NCBI GenBank assembly: GCA_032622095.1
Contig: CP136061.1
Coordinates: forward strand, 263,654,077 to 263,718,076
Reading direction: 5' to 3'
DNA: 64,000 nucleotides
Source: Siphonodentalium dalli
Taxonomy: Eukaryota > Mollusca > Scaphopoda > Gadilida > Siphonodentaliidae
The number at the start of each line of letters is the position of its first letter. Within the stretch, counting starts at the first letter, position 1. Shown piece after piece: positions 34,795-47,134 of this stretch. The notes beneath the pieces were generated by a model, which was not told where the DNA came from, searched no databases, and was given only the letters and a program-made list of their open reading frames with translations. Both the position numbers and the translations under genes were made by a program.

Positions 34795-36187
34795 AAATCG
34801 AAACAGATTACCATAGTTCATATAAAAGAAAGTAAGTAGCCCTCAATAAAATGGTTTCACACATTACAATGTTTTACAAGGAGCTTGGACACTAAAATCC
34901 ATAACCTTCAATGTTAATCTTCTAAGCTCTCTGTGGCCCCTAAAATTCAATCAACCATCACAATATGATTAAAAGGGGAAAATAAGGTTCCTGGAAATAT
35001 TAACATCTACCATCTTGATTTTCAAAACAAGGCATCACCTGCAATAGTCATGTAGGTTTATCTGCCTTTACCCATTGCATAGATAAATCATATTGGCTAT
35101 CAGCCATTATTTTAATCTCAAATTGAAAGCATGTGTCTGAAGGGTTAACATATTTTTCAAAAATCAATTAATCAGTCAATATCAAAATTGATAGAATTGA
35201 ATAGTGTGCAAAGATATGAGGAAGAGTCCATGTACATTATAGCATGTGTCTATGGGGAAGCTTGGAAAGGGTTAATTATTTTCTAAGCAGATCAATGGAA
35301 TATAGAAGACACTGATATTCAATGGAATATAGGTGAGGGTCTGTAATGAAATTTCAAGAATAGGAGAAACAAGAGACTCATGCTGCCATTAATCAAATAA
35401 TAAAATATGACAGATAAGATAAACAATTAGCCAGCCACAATTGTTGTTTATCTTATGACTTCATCTAACACCCCACAGCTCTGTACCATATGTCATCACT
35501 CAATTAATAACAAGATTTCACTTGGAATGACACCATCAATAAAATGTACTCTCATATACTCTGGATATTGGATGTTCACATGGTAATTTATTGATATCAT
35601 TATATTAAAAGTAACTATTGCAATAAAATCTTCATATTTTCAAAACAGGACATCACACCTAATTAATGGTATAAAACTAAAACAAATGAAAGTGTCAATG
35701 AGAATTTTTTTTATTATTATTAAAAAAAAAATTATTATTATAAAAATAATGTTTTGTTTGTTTTTTTTGTTAAAGACATGTTATGTACTTGGTTGTGTGC
35801 GTAAAACTGATAAGTTAGTATTCAGGCACTATGCCAACTGGAAGAATGTAACATTTTACTAACATCGCCGAAAATCTGAAGCTAAACGACCCTACCACTC
35901 CATAGAACACATCGTCTGAACTACGCTCAATTGTAAATATTTACTACTCGATTCGGGACGCATCTATCTGTAATAAACTAACGAAAACTATTTTCCCATC
36001 GAGAGTCACTGCAATTAATTAATATATAAGAATGACGGTGTGTGTTGTCAATTTGGATATAAATTTGTAAAAATTACTAATTTGAACAAGATTATTCTCT
36101 ATTTCTAATCGATCACCCTGCTGTAATGTTTCACATCACTTTAAATTAAGCAACGAGTTCAATCTAAAAAAAACAAAAACAAAATTT
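34795..36187. other. AT-rich unique DNA
   Basis: Includes an AT-only inverted stretch at about 35707-35750 (attattatt / aataataat). No gene recognised. Confidence 0.5.
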
Positions 36188-36520
36188 GAATTTTTTTAAA
36201 AAAAAAGGGTCATAACTCCTTTAAAATAAATCGGATCAAACCCATATTCGAACTTGATCTGTATTTTGGGCTGAGAAACTCACATACCAAATTTGGTTCT
36301 GATCAGATAAATATTTTTTTAGTTATTGTAGCATCTGTGAATTCTAAGTAGAAAAAGGGCCATAACTCCATAAGAAAAACTCGGATCAAACCCATATTCG
36401 AACTCGATCTGTATTTTGGGCTGAGAAACTCACATACCAAATTTGGTTCCGATTAGATAGAAAATGTTTCAGTTATCGCATTATGCGTAAAGTGTCTATG
36501 GACGGACAGACAGACGAACA
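36188..36520. repeat. Two-rung ladder ending in GGACAGAC
   Basis: Two rungs of about 155 bp share ataactcc, atcaaacccatattcgaact, tgatctgtattttgggctga and accaaatttggtt, followed by gacggacagacagacgaac. The wording is close to 42330-42610. Confidence 0.75.
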
Positions 36521-36744
36521 ACGAGTGGTCAATCCGGACGTCGACACTGTGTACCATACAGTATGGGTACATATAAAAATGCGGGTGGGCTTATCTTCAA
36601 GGAGCACCCCATGATTTTTTTGGGATCAAAAACATAGACTGGGCTTATCCTCAGGAATGGTAATACTAACGGGTGCATACAGTAATACTTCATATTTTTT
36701 TTAAACTGGTGTACATATAAAAACAAATTATTGCATAGTTTTAA

Positions 36745-37865
36745 AAACAAGACAGTCAATGACTGTGGGGTCGCTCACCAGACTGCAAAGACTGATAAGA
36801 CTGGGACTCTGGAGACCACAACAGTCAGAACTTTTCATAATCACTTTAAAAGTAGATCTAAACAGGATATGTGGCCAAATTACCAACTGTACACTACTGA
36901 TCACCCCCAACAAGTCCCCTCCCGACTGGGCTCCAGACTCCCAAGTCTTAGGTTGGAATTACACAATTGATATCTCAAACTTTCCCAATTGTTGGAAATT
37001 TCCAATCTCACAAGCGCATTTTTATTAAATAGACCTGATGGTCCTTGTGAAGGAAGCATATTAAGAAGGAAACTGTCCTATTTTTCCAGGTTACCCCATT
37101 AAAAATATCTGTATTGCAGTCAAACAAGAACATTCCATGCTAAATAAGCCAACAAGTTCTTGGCTCTTCCATACCTATTTTAAGAATTACTATGTTGTGA
37201 AATAGTTATGTCTCTGGCAATGCCCTTATTCGACTTTGTGATGCCATTTTCACAAATCTGTCACCCAAGGTAATTTCCTACCAAATATAAGCAAAATAGG
37301 CCATTTCATTCTTGCATAGAAGACGTATCATGAATTACTATGGAGAGAAAGAGTAATGTAGCTGGCCTTGCACCTACTTGACCTGGTGACCCTGATTAAA
37401 CAAATCTGAATCACACATCACCAAAGGAGCCTCTATATTAAATGTGAACTAAATAGAGCTGGTGGTTCTTTCAAAGAACACTTTTCAAGTTTGCCAAATA
37501 TGTTCTGGTGAAGTGGTGGGTGTGGGAGAGTTAAATGTCCTGTTGAAAGATTTGAACAATACATATGATAGATTGATGTTGTAATTGGGAATTAATGACC
37601 TCTAGCAGATCTCCAGGAAATGTTTATAAAAATGTCAGACTTCACTTGCAATTTTTAATATTTTTTGGAGTTATGTCCCTGCCCACATTTGACCCAGTGA
37701 CCTCATTGAAAACAAATCTGAATGTGAGTCACATAGGCAATATCCACACCAACTATGAACCCATACGGTCTTCTGGTTCCAGAGGAGAAGTTTAAAGAAT
37801 TGTTGACGGACGGACGAGGAGTGGTGACTATAGCTCCACCAGAGACTTCGTCTCAGGTGAGCCAA
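36745..37865 (+). mobile_element. Ladder element family 4 (GCTCACC ends)
   Basis: The head has the hairpin acagtcaatgactgt, then ggggtcgctcaccag. The body consists of rungs with 'gacc..gtgacctcattgaa', 'aacaaatctgaatgtgagtc' and 'caccaactatgaaccc' phrases. The tail is ggacggacgagg then gactatagctccacc, gagacttcgtctcaggtgag. The tail ggtgagc is the inverse of gctcacc in the head. Second copy at about 49262-50595; tails also at 39725-39838 and 51735-51817. Confidence 0.65.
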
Positions 37866-38180
37866 AAACTATTGAAATTATAGAATGACTCCCCCCCCCC
37901 TTTGGATCCCAAAATGCAACAGAATTCAAACTTTTTTAATGGAAGGGGAAGAACTCCATCTTTAATATATAGAGTTATTCCCCCTGCATTGAAAATAATT
38001 TAGCTTTTTACTGCAATCTAGATGACAAAACTCTTTGGCAACTCAATAAAAACAACATGTCCACAGTTTATTATACTGGATAAGTTGATAATACAATGTT
38101 CGGAGCTTGCTCTTTCAAATGGTATATAATATGGCATATATTTTATATAATGTAATCTGGGAGTTAAAAAATTAAGTAGT

Positions 38181-38800
38181 TTACTATTTTATATTCATTT
38201 TAGTCTAAATTGTTAATTTTGAGAAAACAAATTACATCTCATTGAACAAATCTGCTAATTCCACCCCCTCAACCCATGGGGACATCCCTGCAAGAATAGA
38301 AAATCTGTGATTTATTGGATGCTTGTCTACATTTGCCTAACAATATTTCCTTAACCTTGAAAGCCAGTGCATTCTCTTAGGTGAGGCTACCTATGGGACA
38401 CTCACATACATAAGACAATGCACTGGCATGATACTAGTACCTTGTTATAAAATAATAAATATTGGACAAATATTAAAACTAGGAGCTCATTTCTCTTGAT
38501 CAATGGTCTATTATTTTATATTCATTTTATTTTAGTATATGTAATTGGTTTTGGAAAAAAAAATACATCTCAATGAACAAATCTGAGAAATTTGCCCCCT
38601 CCCCAAACATATGTGGGGACATCCCTGCGAGAATAGGACATGTGTGATTTATTTGGATGTCTTGACTATATTGGCCTAATAATATTTCCTTGATCTTGAA
38701 CCCCAGTGTATTCTCTTATATATCGGAGAATACACTGGTGCAGGGTCTTTATTGCTGTACCAGCATAGCTCTGGTAATGAAATGGTTAATACTAATACTA
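38181..38800 (+). repeat. Diverged tandem duplication of about 330 bp with MITE remnants
   Basis: Both copies read ttatattcatttta, aaatctg, ggggacatccctgc.agaat, aatatttcctt..ccttgaa, ccagtg.attctctta. Each includes part of the piggyBac-type MITE 2 family (cagtgcattctctta / aatgcactgg; the second ends gctgtaccagcatagct). Confidence 0.7.
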
Positions 38801-38969
38801 TTATAAAATGTGTAAACTGTCAAACAGTTAGAGTTGTATTCGGGATTGCTGTAAACACATAGGATTAAATTTCATTCACACACCTCTTTCTCTCTTAGCC
38901 TGATAAATGTGGATATTGAGATAAAAGTTAATTACTTTATAATGACTGGACACACAGCTGTGAGCACTG

Positions 38970-39061
38970 AAATTCAAGTCAGGGCGTAAGGGCGACCTCC
39001 GGGTGAGCCCACCACCGTCCTCGTGCCGCCCTTTGGGCGGGCACGCAAATCCTGTCACTAC
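38970..39061. mobile_element. 92-bp GC-rich insertion with 12-bp target duplication
   Basis: A 92-bp GC-rich segment is flanked by perfect 12-bp direct repeats ctgtgagcactg (38958-38969 and 39062-39073). It contains the hairpin gcccgccc / gggcgggc region around 39028-39042 (gccgccctttgggcgggc). Length of the repeats suggests a short retroposed fragment (SINE-like), but no tRNA head or family was recognised. Confidence 0.6.
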
Positions 39062-39229
39062 CTGTGAGCACTGTGAGAATTAAGGCTGGTCAGTTCCTGG
39101 CATGTCATATAACTAAAGTGTAAGACTTTTAATGGGGTGAACCTTGCATGGATCTCTGGTGTGGGGTGGCAGGGACATGCAGCGGTGGTGGTGGGGGAGG
39201 TGGGGGGGGGGGGGGTTGGAGGGGGGGGG

Positions 39230-39838
39230 GGGCAAGGGTTTAAAACAAGGATTTGAATTTTTTTTTTTAAGAGTTATGTCCCTGGGCCCTGGCTCTGCCC
39301 CTATTTGACCCAGTGACCCCATTTGAACAAATCTGAACCGCAGTCACACAAGGACTCTCCATACCAAATGTAAGCTAAATCGGTCAAATGGTTCAAAAGA
39401 AGAAGTCATTCTAAGAATTACTATGGAGGAATAGAGTTATGGCCCTTGTTTCTCAACTAATCAACCTGGTGACCTCATTTTAACAAATCTTAATGTGAGT
39501 CAACTAGGGAATATTAACACCAAATATGAATCCATATGGCCTTATAGTTCAGTAAAAGAAGTTGTTCTAAGAATTACTATGGAGGAATAGAGTTATGGCC
39601 CTGCTTTCACAACTATTTCACCCAGTGACCTCATTTGAACAAATCTGAATGTGATTCACCTAGGGAACATCCACACCAAATATGAACACGTTAACTCTTA
39701 CGGTTCGGGATGAGAAGATGATTCTTGATGGACAGACAGACGGACGGACAGACAGACGGACGGACAGACAGACGGACAACGGACGAGGAGTGATGACTAT
39801 AGCTCCACCGGAGACTTCGTCTCAGGTGAGCTAAAAAG
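39230..39838 (+). mobile_element. Ladder element family 4, 5'-truncated copy
   Basis: Three rungs with agagttatg.ccct, cccagtgacc.catttgaaca, aatctgaatgtga and caccaaatatgaa phrases, then a long (GGACAGAC)n block at about 39727-39785, then the tail agctccaccggagacttcgt and ctcaggtgagctaaaa. Confidence 0.75.
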
Positions 39839-40090
39839 AGTGGCTAGTTGCAAATTTTAACTTTTGCTGTATATTCAAATGAGAATCCTACACTAGATAT
39901 CTTATTTATGCAGATGTTGAAATATACCTTATAGTGAAGGCAGGCGGTAAATCAATAACATAAAATAACTTTTTCAAATTGGGATATTAAAATATTGAGA
40001 CTGGAAGCAGTGCAACAACTACAGGTGACACAGCTACACCAAAAGTGCTGTGCATACCCTAACTGGTACTAAAATTTACCAGTGGGTATA

Positions 40091-40296
40091 CTGTAATGCC
40101 CTAAATAATCGACTTCTTAACCACAGCAGAATTATGGGTAATTTTTCAGGATTTAGTCGGAAATATGGCTTGTTACCATTCAACAGAAAGCGAGAGCTTT
40201 CCGATGAATGGCAACAAGCCATATCTCCGACGAAATCCTAAAAAATTACCCATAATTCTGCTGTGGTTAAGGAGTCGATTATTTAGGGCATTACTG
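40091..40296. mobile_element. Mariner-type MITE, full copy
   Basis: 206 bp between TA dinucleotides (40089-40090 and 40297-40298); arms meet at cgagag. Same family as 18920-19132. Confidence 0.85.
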
Positions 40297-40298
40297 TA

Positions 40299-41364
40299 AG
40301 TTCAATTCCTACTATCGTGAATTGTGATCTGTTTAATACTTCAAAGCACATTTAGATGTAATTATTAATCTAATTATTTCTGAGTAGTCAAAGCAAGCAG
40401 GTGAAATTAATGTTTCCAGTCAAACAAGAAAGGGAGGGTAAGAAGTATGCTAAAACATAATTTGACCCAAGTTAAAATGATACTAACACAGGCAATACCC
40501 GTAATATCATAGGGGATAAGAAAATCCCAAGTCAATCCCAAGGAGTACTGAACATTTCTGAGATGAACAAAGCACGATACCATCATGAAATTCTAACAGG
40601 GTTCACGCTGACTAAAAATTTACCATTTCTTAATTTATTTGGCCATTTTTCAGAAACTTTGGCTAAATTGAAAAAAAAAGAAGATATCATTGAGAAAACC
40701 AAAAATCTAAAACATAAGCACAAAAATTACTGATAAATTTCAAGTTGGGGGGGAAAAGTGGCAATAGAAATACATGTGTAAACACGGATGGATGGGAACC
40801 ACAAAAACGGAAAGGGTCTAAATTTGGCCAAATTAAATTTATGATTCCACGGACAGCTTGAACCCTGAATGCAAAACAGACAAAAATACACCAATGAGCC
40901 ATGTACAAAAAAGGTCTATATAATATTCATTCCACATATGGTGACTGTGGAGGGACAATAACTCCACATGAACAAAGAGAGATAACTCTATAGTGATTAT
41001 CAAAACCACCATTGATTTCGCCTGTGCAAGCCACAGGCACCTGGGAAGTTCCTTTCCACACATAGAGGTACTATTTTGTATCTATGGTGGAGGGGATCTT
41101 CCAAGGTGCCTGTGGTGAAACCCATCTTCATGGGGATCACCATAACATATCACATCAATAATCTGGTTGGTGTAAACATATTTTATAATCTCAAATATAT
41201 AGACAAAGGGAACAAAAATAAGATCAGTGTATAATAATATCATGGAATTTGAAGATTTGGCATAAATAAAGATGCAGAATTAAAACCATATCTATAATCT
41301 GTGGCTATATTACAATGGTGAACAGAAACAAAATTGACCTATTAGCATGTTGACTGATGACTAG
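40299..41364. other. AT-rich unique DNA
   Basis: No gene recognised. Confidence 0.5.
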
Positions 41365-41618
41365 GAGTTATCTAGTACTACACCATCCTTCAGGGATGCC
41401 ATTACGAGTTATCTAGTACTACACCATCCTTCAGGGATGCCATTACGAGTTAACTAGTACTACACCATCCTTCAGGGATGCCATTACGAGTTAACTAGTA
41501 CTACACCATCCTTCAGGGATGCCATTACGAGTTATCTAGTACTACACCATCCTTCAGGGATGCCATTACGAGTTAACTAGTACTACACCATCCTTCAGGG
41601 ATGCCATTACGAGTTAAC
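41365..41618 (+). repeat. 41-bp minisatellite, six units
   Basis: Units start at 41365, 41406, 41447, 41488, 41529 and 41570, with a partial seventh at 41611. They are nearly identical; the only regular variant is gagttatct versus gagttaact, in the order t,t,a,a,t,a,a. Not CRISPR: there are no variable spacers. Confidence 0.97.
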
Positions 41619-42034
41619 TTCTACTTTATATTGGGGTCTCCTAATTCTGCTGCAGAAACTTAAGAAACCTTTAAGTGACCTAAAGGTCAAACGTGGGGTT
41701 ATTCTGACACACTTGTCCCCAACTCATTGTGTGATATGTGGCATATTCTGAGAGGATCTTCAAAAACTCCTGACAATCTGTACTTCAAAATAACAAGTTA
41801 GTTGATGTTTATGGTAATAACTTCTCACAATTTTCTTGCTATGCCTAACATATTGTTGATATTCTTGAAGCAGTTTTGAACTCAATAAATAAAAAATTTT
41901 AGACTTGGGGGGGGGTTTGAAAAAGGGTCGGTCCGGTTATGGAAAACAAGTTTTTATAAGAACTTACTACCTGTAACTGAACATCCGTGAACTGTCTAGG
42001 CTATTTATCAGACGTATTCAGTGCTTGTTACATG
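41619..42034. other. Unique spacer between minisatellites
   Basis: Nothing recognised. Confidence 0.5.
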
Positions 42035-42180
42035 GTCCTGCTAATATGCTATGATGCTGCAGAGTCCTGCTAATATGCAATGATCCTGGTGGGTCCTGCT
42101 AATATTCAATGATGCTGGTGGGTCCTGCTAATATTCAATGATGCTGGTGGGTCCTGCTAATTTGCTATGATGCTGGTGGG
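42035..42180 (+). repeat. 29-bp minisatellite, five units
   Basis: Units gtcctgctaatattcaatga + tgctggtgg start at 42035, 42064, 42093, 42122 and 42151. Confidence 0.95.
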
Positions 42181-42261
42181 GCAAAATAATGCTGTTAAGA
42201 AAATGTACTGTTCTTTTTTCTAAAGTTATCATTTCTACCATGTTCAGCTAATATGAACGAT

Positions 42262-42655
42262 TTAAGAACAAGAGCACGCCATTGGGGCGTGGCATAATAC
42301 GCCCGTTTCTGGAGTAGAGTGGGACATGTAGACAGAACCCATATTTGAACTTGATCTGTATACCAAATTTGGTTCAGTTCACTCGATTCAATCTAAGGTT
42401 ATCATCTCGAAACCGCATATCAGGTAAAATTTAAGTCGAAAAATGGGCATAACTCAGTCATAATCATGCGGACGAAACCCATATTCGAACTTGATCTGTA
42501 TTTTGGGGTGGTAAACTAATATACCAAATTTGGTTCAGTTCATTTGATTCAATCTAAAGTTATCATCCGGAAACCAAAAGCGGACGGACGACGGATGGAC
42601 GGACAACCCATTTACATAATACAACCGTTTTTTCAAACGGGCGTATAAAAAGCCA
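42262..42655. mobile_element. Ladder element family 5 (CGCCCGTTT ends)
   Basis: The head contains ggggcgtggcataatacgcc and then cgttt. Two rungs carry 'cccatatt.gaacttgatct' and 'ataccaaatttggttcagtt'. A GGAC-rich block (gcggacggacgacgg) precedes the tail aaacgggcgtataaaaag, the inverse of the head motif. Confidence 0.75.
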
Positions 42656-42730
42656 GTGTGGGTATGAAACATTCAGGAACATGTGTAATTTTAAAATATT
42701 TTAATCATGGCTGTTCTGGGTTTTTGCAAT

Positions 42731-44622
42731 ATGAAAGTGTCAATGACACTGTAGCTCAACTTAGGTAGGGGAATAATTTAATGGTTTACAGTAAATGGAG
42801 GAATAGGAAAGGTGCTAATTGAAATGTCTAAGTAAGACAAGATTTACATGTCAATATCAACATTCATGACAAGTTTTATAATCATCGGATCAGGGATGAG
42901 GTTATTATGGTGTGCCAAAGGATTTAGTGATGCAAAGAGTAAATTCTAAAATGGCCACCGGCAGCCATGTTTTTTTCCGAATTACCTCAAAATGACTCAT
43001 TCCCATCTATGTACATGTCAATGTCAACAGTCATTACAAATCTCATAATGATCTGACCAAAGGTAAGACCTGTAGCCTGTGCCAAAGGATTTAGTCATGC
43101 AAACAGTAAAATCCAAGATGGCTGCTGGCGACCATGTTTTTTGGCCGAATGACCCCAAAAGGACTCGTTCCCATCTACATGTCATTGTTAACATCCATAA
43201 CACATTTCATGATCAGACGAACAATACAACCTGTAGCCCGCCAATGGATTGAATTTTTAAATCCAAGATGGCTGCCAGCGGCCATGTTTTTTGGCCAAAT
43301 GACCCCAAAATGACTCGTTCCCATCTACATGTCAATGTCAATATTCATGACAAATTTCATAAAGATTAGACCAAAGGTACGACCTGTAGCCCGCGCCAAA
43401 GGATTTAGTCATGCAAAGAGTAAAATCCAAGATGGCTGCTGGCGGCCATGATTTTCGGCCGAACGACCCCAAAATGACTCGTATCTACAATGTCATTTCT
43501 AATATCCATGACAAATTTCATGAAGTTCCGATCAAAGCTACGACCTGTAGCCAGCGCCAAAGGATTTAGTCATGCAAAGAGTAAAATACAAGATGGCTGC
43601 TGGCGGCCATGTATTTTGGCCGAACGACGCCAAAATGACTCGTTCCCATCTACATATCAATATTAACATCCATGACAAATTTCATGATGATCAGACGAAC
43701 AATACGACCTGTAGCCAGCGCCAATGGATTGATTTTTAAATCCAAGATGGCCACCAGTGGCCATGTTTTTTGGCCAAATGATCCCAAAATGACTCGTTCC
43801 CATCTACATGACAATGTCAACATTCATGACAAATTTCATAAAGATTAGACCAAAGGTACGACCTGTAGCCCGCGCCAAAGGATTTAGTCATGCAAAGAGT
43901 AAAATCCAAGATGGCTGCTGGCGGCCATGTTTTTCAGCCAAACGACCCCAAAATGATTCGTTCCCATCTACATGTCATTTTTAATATCCATGAAAAGTTT
44001 CATGAAGTTCCGATCAAAGCTACGACCTGTAGCCCGCGCCAAAGGATTTAGTCATGCAAAGAGTAAAATCCAAGATGGCTGCTGGCAGCCATGTTTTTCT
44101 GCCAAACGACCCCAAAATGACTCGTTCCCATCTACATGTCATTTTTAATATCCATGACAAATTTCATGAAGTTCCGATCAAAGCTACGACCTGTAGCCCG
44201 CGCCAAAGGATTTAGTCATGCAAAGAGTAAAATCCAAGATGGATGCTGGCGGCCATGTTTTTTGGCCGAACGACCCCAAAATGACTCGTTCCCATCTACA
44301 TGTCAATATTAACATCCATGACAAATTTCATGATGATCAGATGAACAGTACGACCTGTAGCCCGCGCCAATGGATTTAATTTTGAAATCCAAAATGATCG
44401 CCAGCGGCCATGTTTTTTGGCCGAATGACCCCAAAATGACTCGTTCCCATCTACATGTCAATGTCAACATTCATGACAAATTTAATAAAGATCAGACCAA
44501 AGGTACGACCTGTAGCCTGCGCCAAAGGAAATTGTTGACAGACACACGCACACACGCATACACGCACACACGGACGCCAAACCAAGGCAATAGCTCAAAC
44601 TTACAAAGTAAGTTGAGCTAAT
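42731..44622 (+). mobile_element. Ladder element family 3 (AGCTCAA ends), about ten rungs
   Basis: The head has the hairpin agtgtcaatgacact then gtagctcaa. The motif atccaagatgg or a variant starts at 42944, 43111, 43261, 43425, 43586, 43740, 43904, 44068, 44232 and 44387, so rungs are 150-167 bp, mostly 164. Each rung reads ccaagatggctgctggcggc, catgttttt.ggccgaa, tgactcgttcccatctacat, acaaatttcat and acctgtagcc. An ACACGCACAC stretch precedes the tail agctcaaacttacaaagtaa, gttgagctaa. Copies: 53665-55600, 57743-58080, 59098-59494. Confidence 0.85.
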
Positions 44623-45277
44623 AAGAGGAATGGCCATCTCGGTACTGGTTGGTTTTCAACATGTTTACTTCTTATTAGCTGAACAACCTTAAAGACATAT
44701 CATGAATATGTGAGCTTTGCGTCGCTTACAGTTATGGATTTTGTCCTGTACATTATTATGGAACAGAAAATAACTAAGAAATATATTCCCTGTGTTATTT
44801 TGTTGATTTTATTAGGTTCCCTGTAAAAACTTCAAAAAGTTCCCAGGCTTTGTACTGGTGGAATATGATCTCTACGGGCATTAGCCAAAGTAGAGATTCA
44901 TGGCATGATCTAGATGATACCTTATTTGTTCGGAAATACTCAGTAGTTTTCTATAACATTCTGACAAAGGTGCCAGTCGGAGGTTCTTGGAATACACCAG
45001 ACCATATATCTAGGAGAATCCTTCGACTGACAACTTTGTTCATAATGTTTTAGAGCAAACAACTGAGTTTGGACACATATGAGGTATCAGCTTGTTTGAA
45101 AAATAGTATAGCATATGCTCGTAGCTGCCAAAATACTATGTTTTATATCGTTATCCTAGTTTATTACCTTTTTCCTCATTTCTGGTCACGTTTGCGAACA
45201 CCATCAACTCGAATCCACGTGATTCCCTGCTGTGGCTTTATCTTGAATTTCAAAACAAAGCATACAGTGCATCATCT
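44623..45277. other. No gene recognised
   Basis: Two small frames at 44850-45281 have no motif; I see no splice-bounded exon that can be named. Confidence 0.45.
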
Positions 45278-45583
45278 TTAACCCTTCCATGACTGGAGCT
45301 TCCTGAATTTTTACGAAAATCCTGTGCCAATGCATTATCTTATATATGTCAGTCTCCCATAGGGAGCCACAATATATAAGAGAATGTTATGGCTTATAAG
45401 GTCAATGTAAATATTGTTAGGCCAATGTATTCTCTAACAATATTTACTTTGACCTTCTAAGTCAGTGCATTCCCTTATATAGCCTATGTGAGGCACCCTA
45501 TGGGAGACTCGCATATATAAGAGAATGCACTGGCACAGGACTTTAATGTTGCACCATCGCAGTTCCCATCATGAAAGTGTTAA
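45278..45583. mobile_element. piggyBac-type MITE 2 family, 306 bp
   Basis: TTAA at both ends; starts cccttccatgactggagctt, ends cccatcatgaaagtg. Holds palindromic cgcatatataag..gaatgcactgg arms like those of 21212-21471. Confidence 0.85.
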
Positions 45584-46084
45584 GACAATGATATTTTAAG
45601 GCAAAAGCCCATGCTTAGCCATATCAATTTTATTATATAAAATGTTATCAGAATTGTTAATCTTACAGATTGTAAAAAAATTCAGTCTAGGCATTATTAC
45701 ATGTAGGAAAGCCTTTGACAACAAAATAGTTTTAAGGTCACATACCAAAATGTAAAACCCTGAAAATTAATCATGTATGAAAGAATTGAGCTCAATATTA
45801 TACTATCGCACAGTGACTGCTGTTTCTGCCATTGACACATATATATATATTCCTTAGTACAAGAATCACCATCTCACCAATAGCCACAAGTGTCTGGATT
45901 CTTGGGACATATGCATTACCCACCAATAGCCACAACTAACTCGATTAGTGGGTTGTGATGCATTCCCCAACTAGCCACAACTGACTCAACTAGAGGTGTG
46001 ACTGTCCCAATGGGACTAAGGATACCCCCCCCCCCCCCCCCCCGTGTTTTTAAAATACTAAGATGTTTCACATGTCAGTAAACA
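45584..46084. other. Spacer with ccaatagccacaa repeats and C19
   Basis: The phrase caccaatagccacaa recurs at about 45876 and 45921, with diverged forms to 46000, and is related to caccaatagttacaggc at 47685. C19 at 46025-46043. Confidence 0.5.
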
Positions 46085-46640
46085 TTTAGTTAAAATAATA
46101 AAATAACAGTTCCCATTGCAGGTGCACAACCCTAACCCTAATCTTAAACCTATTGACCGAAAAATTTAGGAATAAAAGTTCTAAGTCGAAAAAGGGGAAT
46201 AACTCCACAAAAAAAAGTCGGACAGACATCATAATCACAGGTGCACAGGTTCCCATGGTACTAAATATCAGTGCCAAGATTAAAAAACATTGACCTAAAA
46301 ATGTAGGAATAAAAGCTCGGACAAAATTATGCATGTTGCAAAAAAAATTCTAAGTCGAAAAAGGGGGATAACTCCACCAAAAAAATTCGGACAGACGTCA
46401 TAATCGCAGGTGCACAGGTTCACATAGTACTATATATCTGTGCCAAGTTTAAAAAAAATTGACCTAAAAATGTAGGAATAAAAGCTCGGACAAAATTATA
46501 CATGTCCGACAGATGTCATAATCGCAGGTGCACAGGTTCCCATGGTGGTTGATGTCTGTGCCAAGTTTCACGGAAATTGATCCAAAAAACGACTGAGAAA
46601 AACTCCGGACAAATTTGTGTCCACGAACGACGGACCAGGC
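46085..46640. repeat. Ladder of about 130-170-bp rungs
   Basis: Rungs repeat catcataatc.caggtgcac, aggttcccatggtacta, tgccaagttt and taggaataaaagctcggaca. Near 46625 a gaacgacgga terminal-type block is cut by the next element. Confidence 0.75.
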
Positions 46641-46869
46641 TTGTCAACCAGTACCAGTACCGGTACCGGCGGTACTTGGCTGTTTCAACGGTACCGGTTC
46701 TGATACTCAGTACCGACGGTTCTCGGTACTCGCCAAAAACAGTAAATAGATCAGTATAGATCGATTAAAATTGAAGGAACTTTGCTCTTTTAAGTGTGCC
46801 GCAACTGCCGCTTGCATTATGGTATGCTACTATGTGTCAACGGATCAAGCACGCGGCGGCGGATCATCG

Positions 46870-47020
46870 GATGCCGACATCAAAGGGAACACAAGATTTT
46901 CCGGACAGCCGTGCGTGGGCGGGATTGCATTGATCCGCCCGGCGGATCAATGCAATCCCACCGCCCACGCACGGAAGTCTGGAACACTCTGTGTTTCCTT
47001 TGTGTTTGATGTCGGCACCT
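46870..47020. repeat. Long imperfect hairpin upstream of the BED exon
   Basis: Arms of about 75 bp: gccgacatcaaa.gggaaca ... ccgtgcgtgggcgg ... gggattgcattgatccgcc, then the inverse. The centre is cccggcgg. The arms differ by small indels. The upstream frames at 46771-47043 are products of this palindrome. Confidence 0.85.
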
Positions 47021-47134
47021 GTGACCTGTCACGTGACCTGTGACCCGTCAACAAATTATTGCATCAGTCTATAGTCAGTTGTGCTTGTAAGTGGACAGCA
47101 GATAAGTCAGTATTTCTCAGTATCGCAAATCACA

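Noticed and set aside
41365-41618. CRISPR-like array
   Set aside because: Identical head-to-tail 41-bp units with no variable spacers, in a eukaryotic context.
46771-47043. Frames of 71-90 residues upstream of the BED exon
   Set aside because: They translate the arms of a long palindrome.
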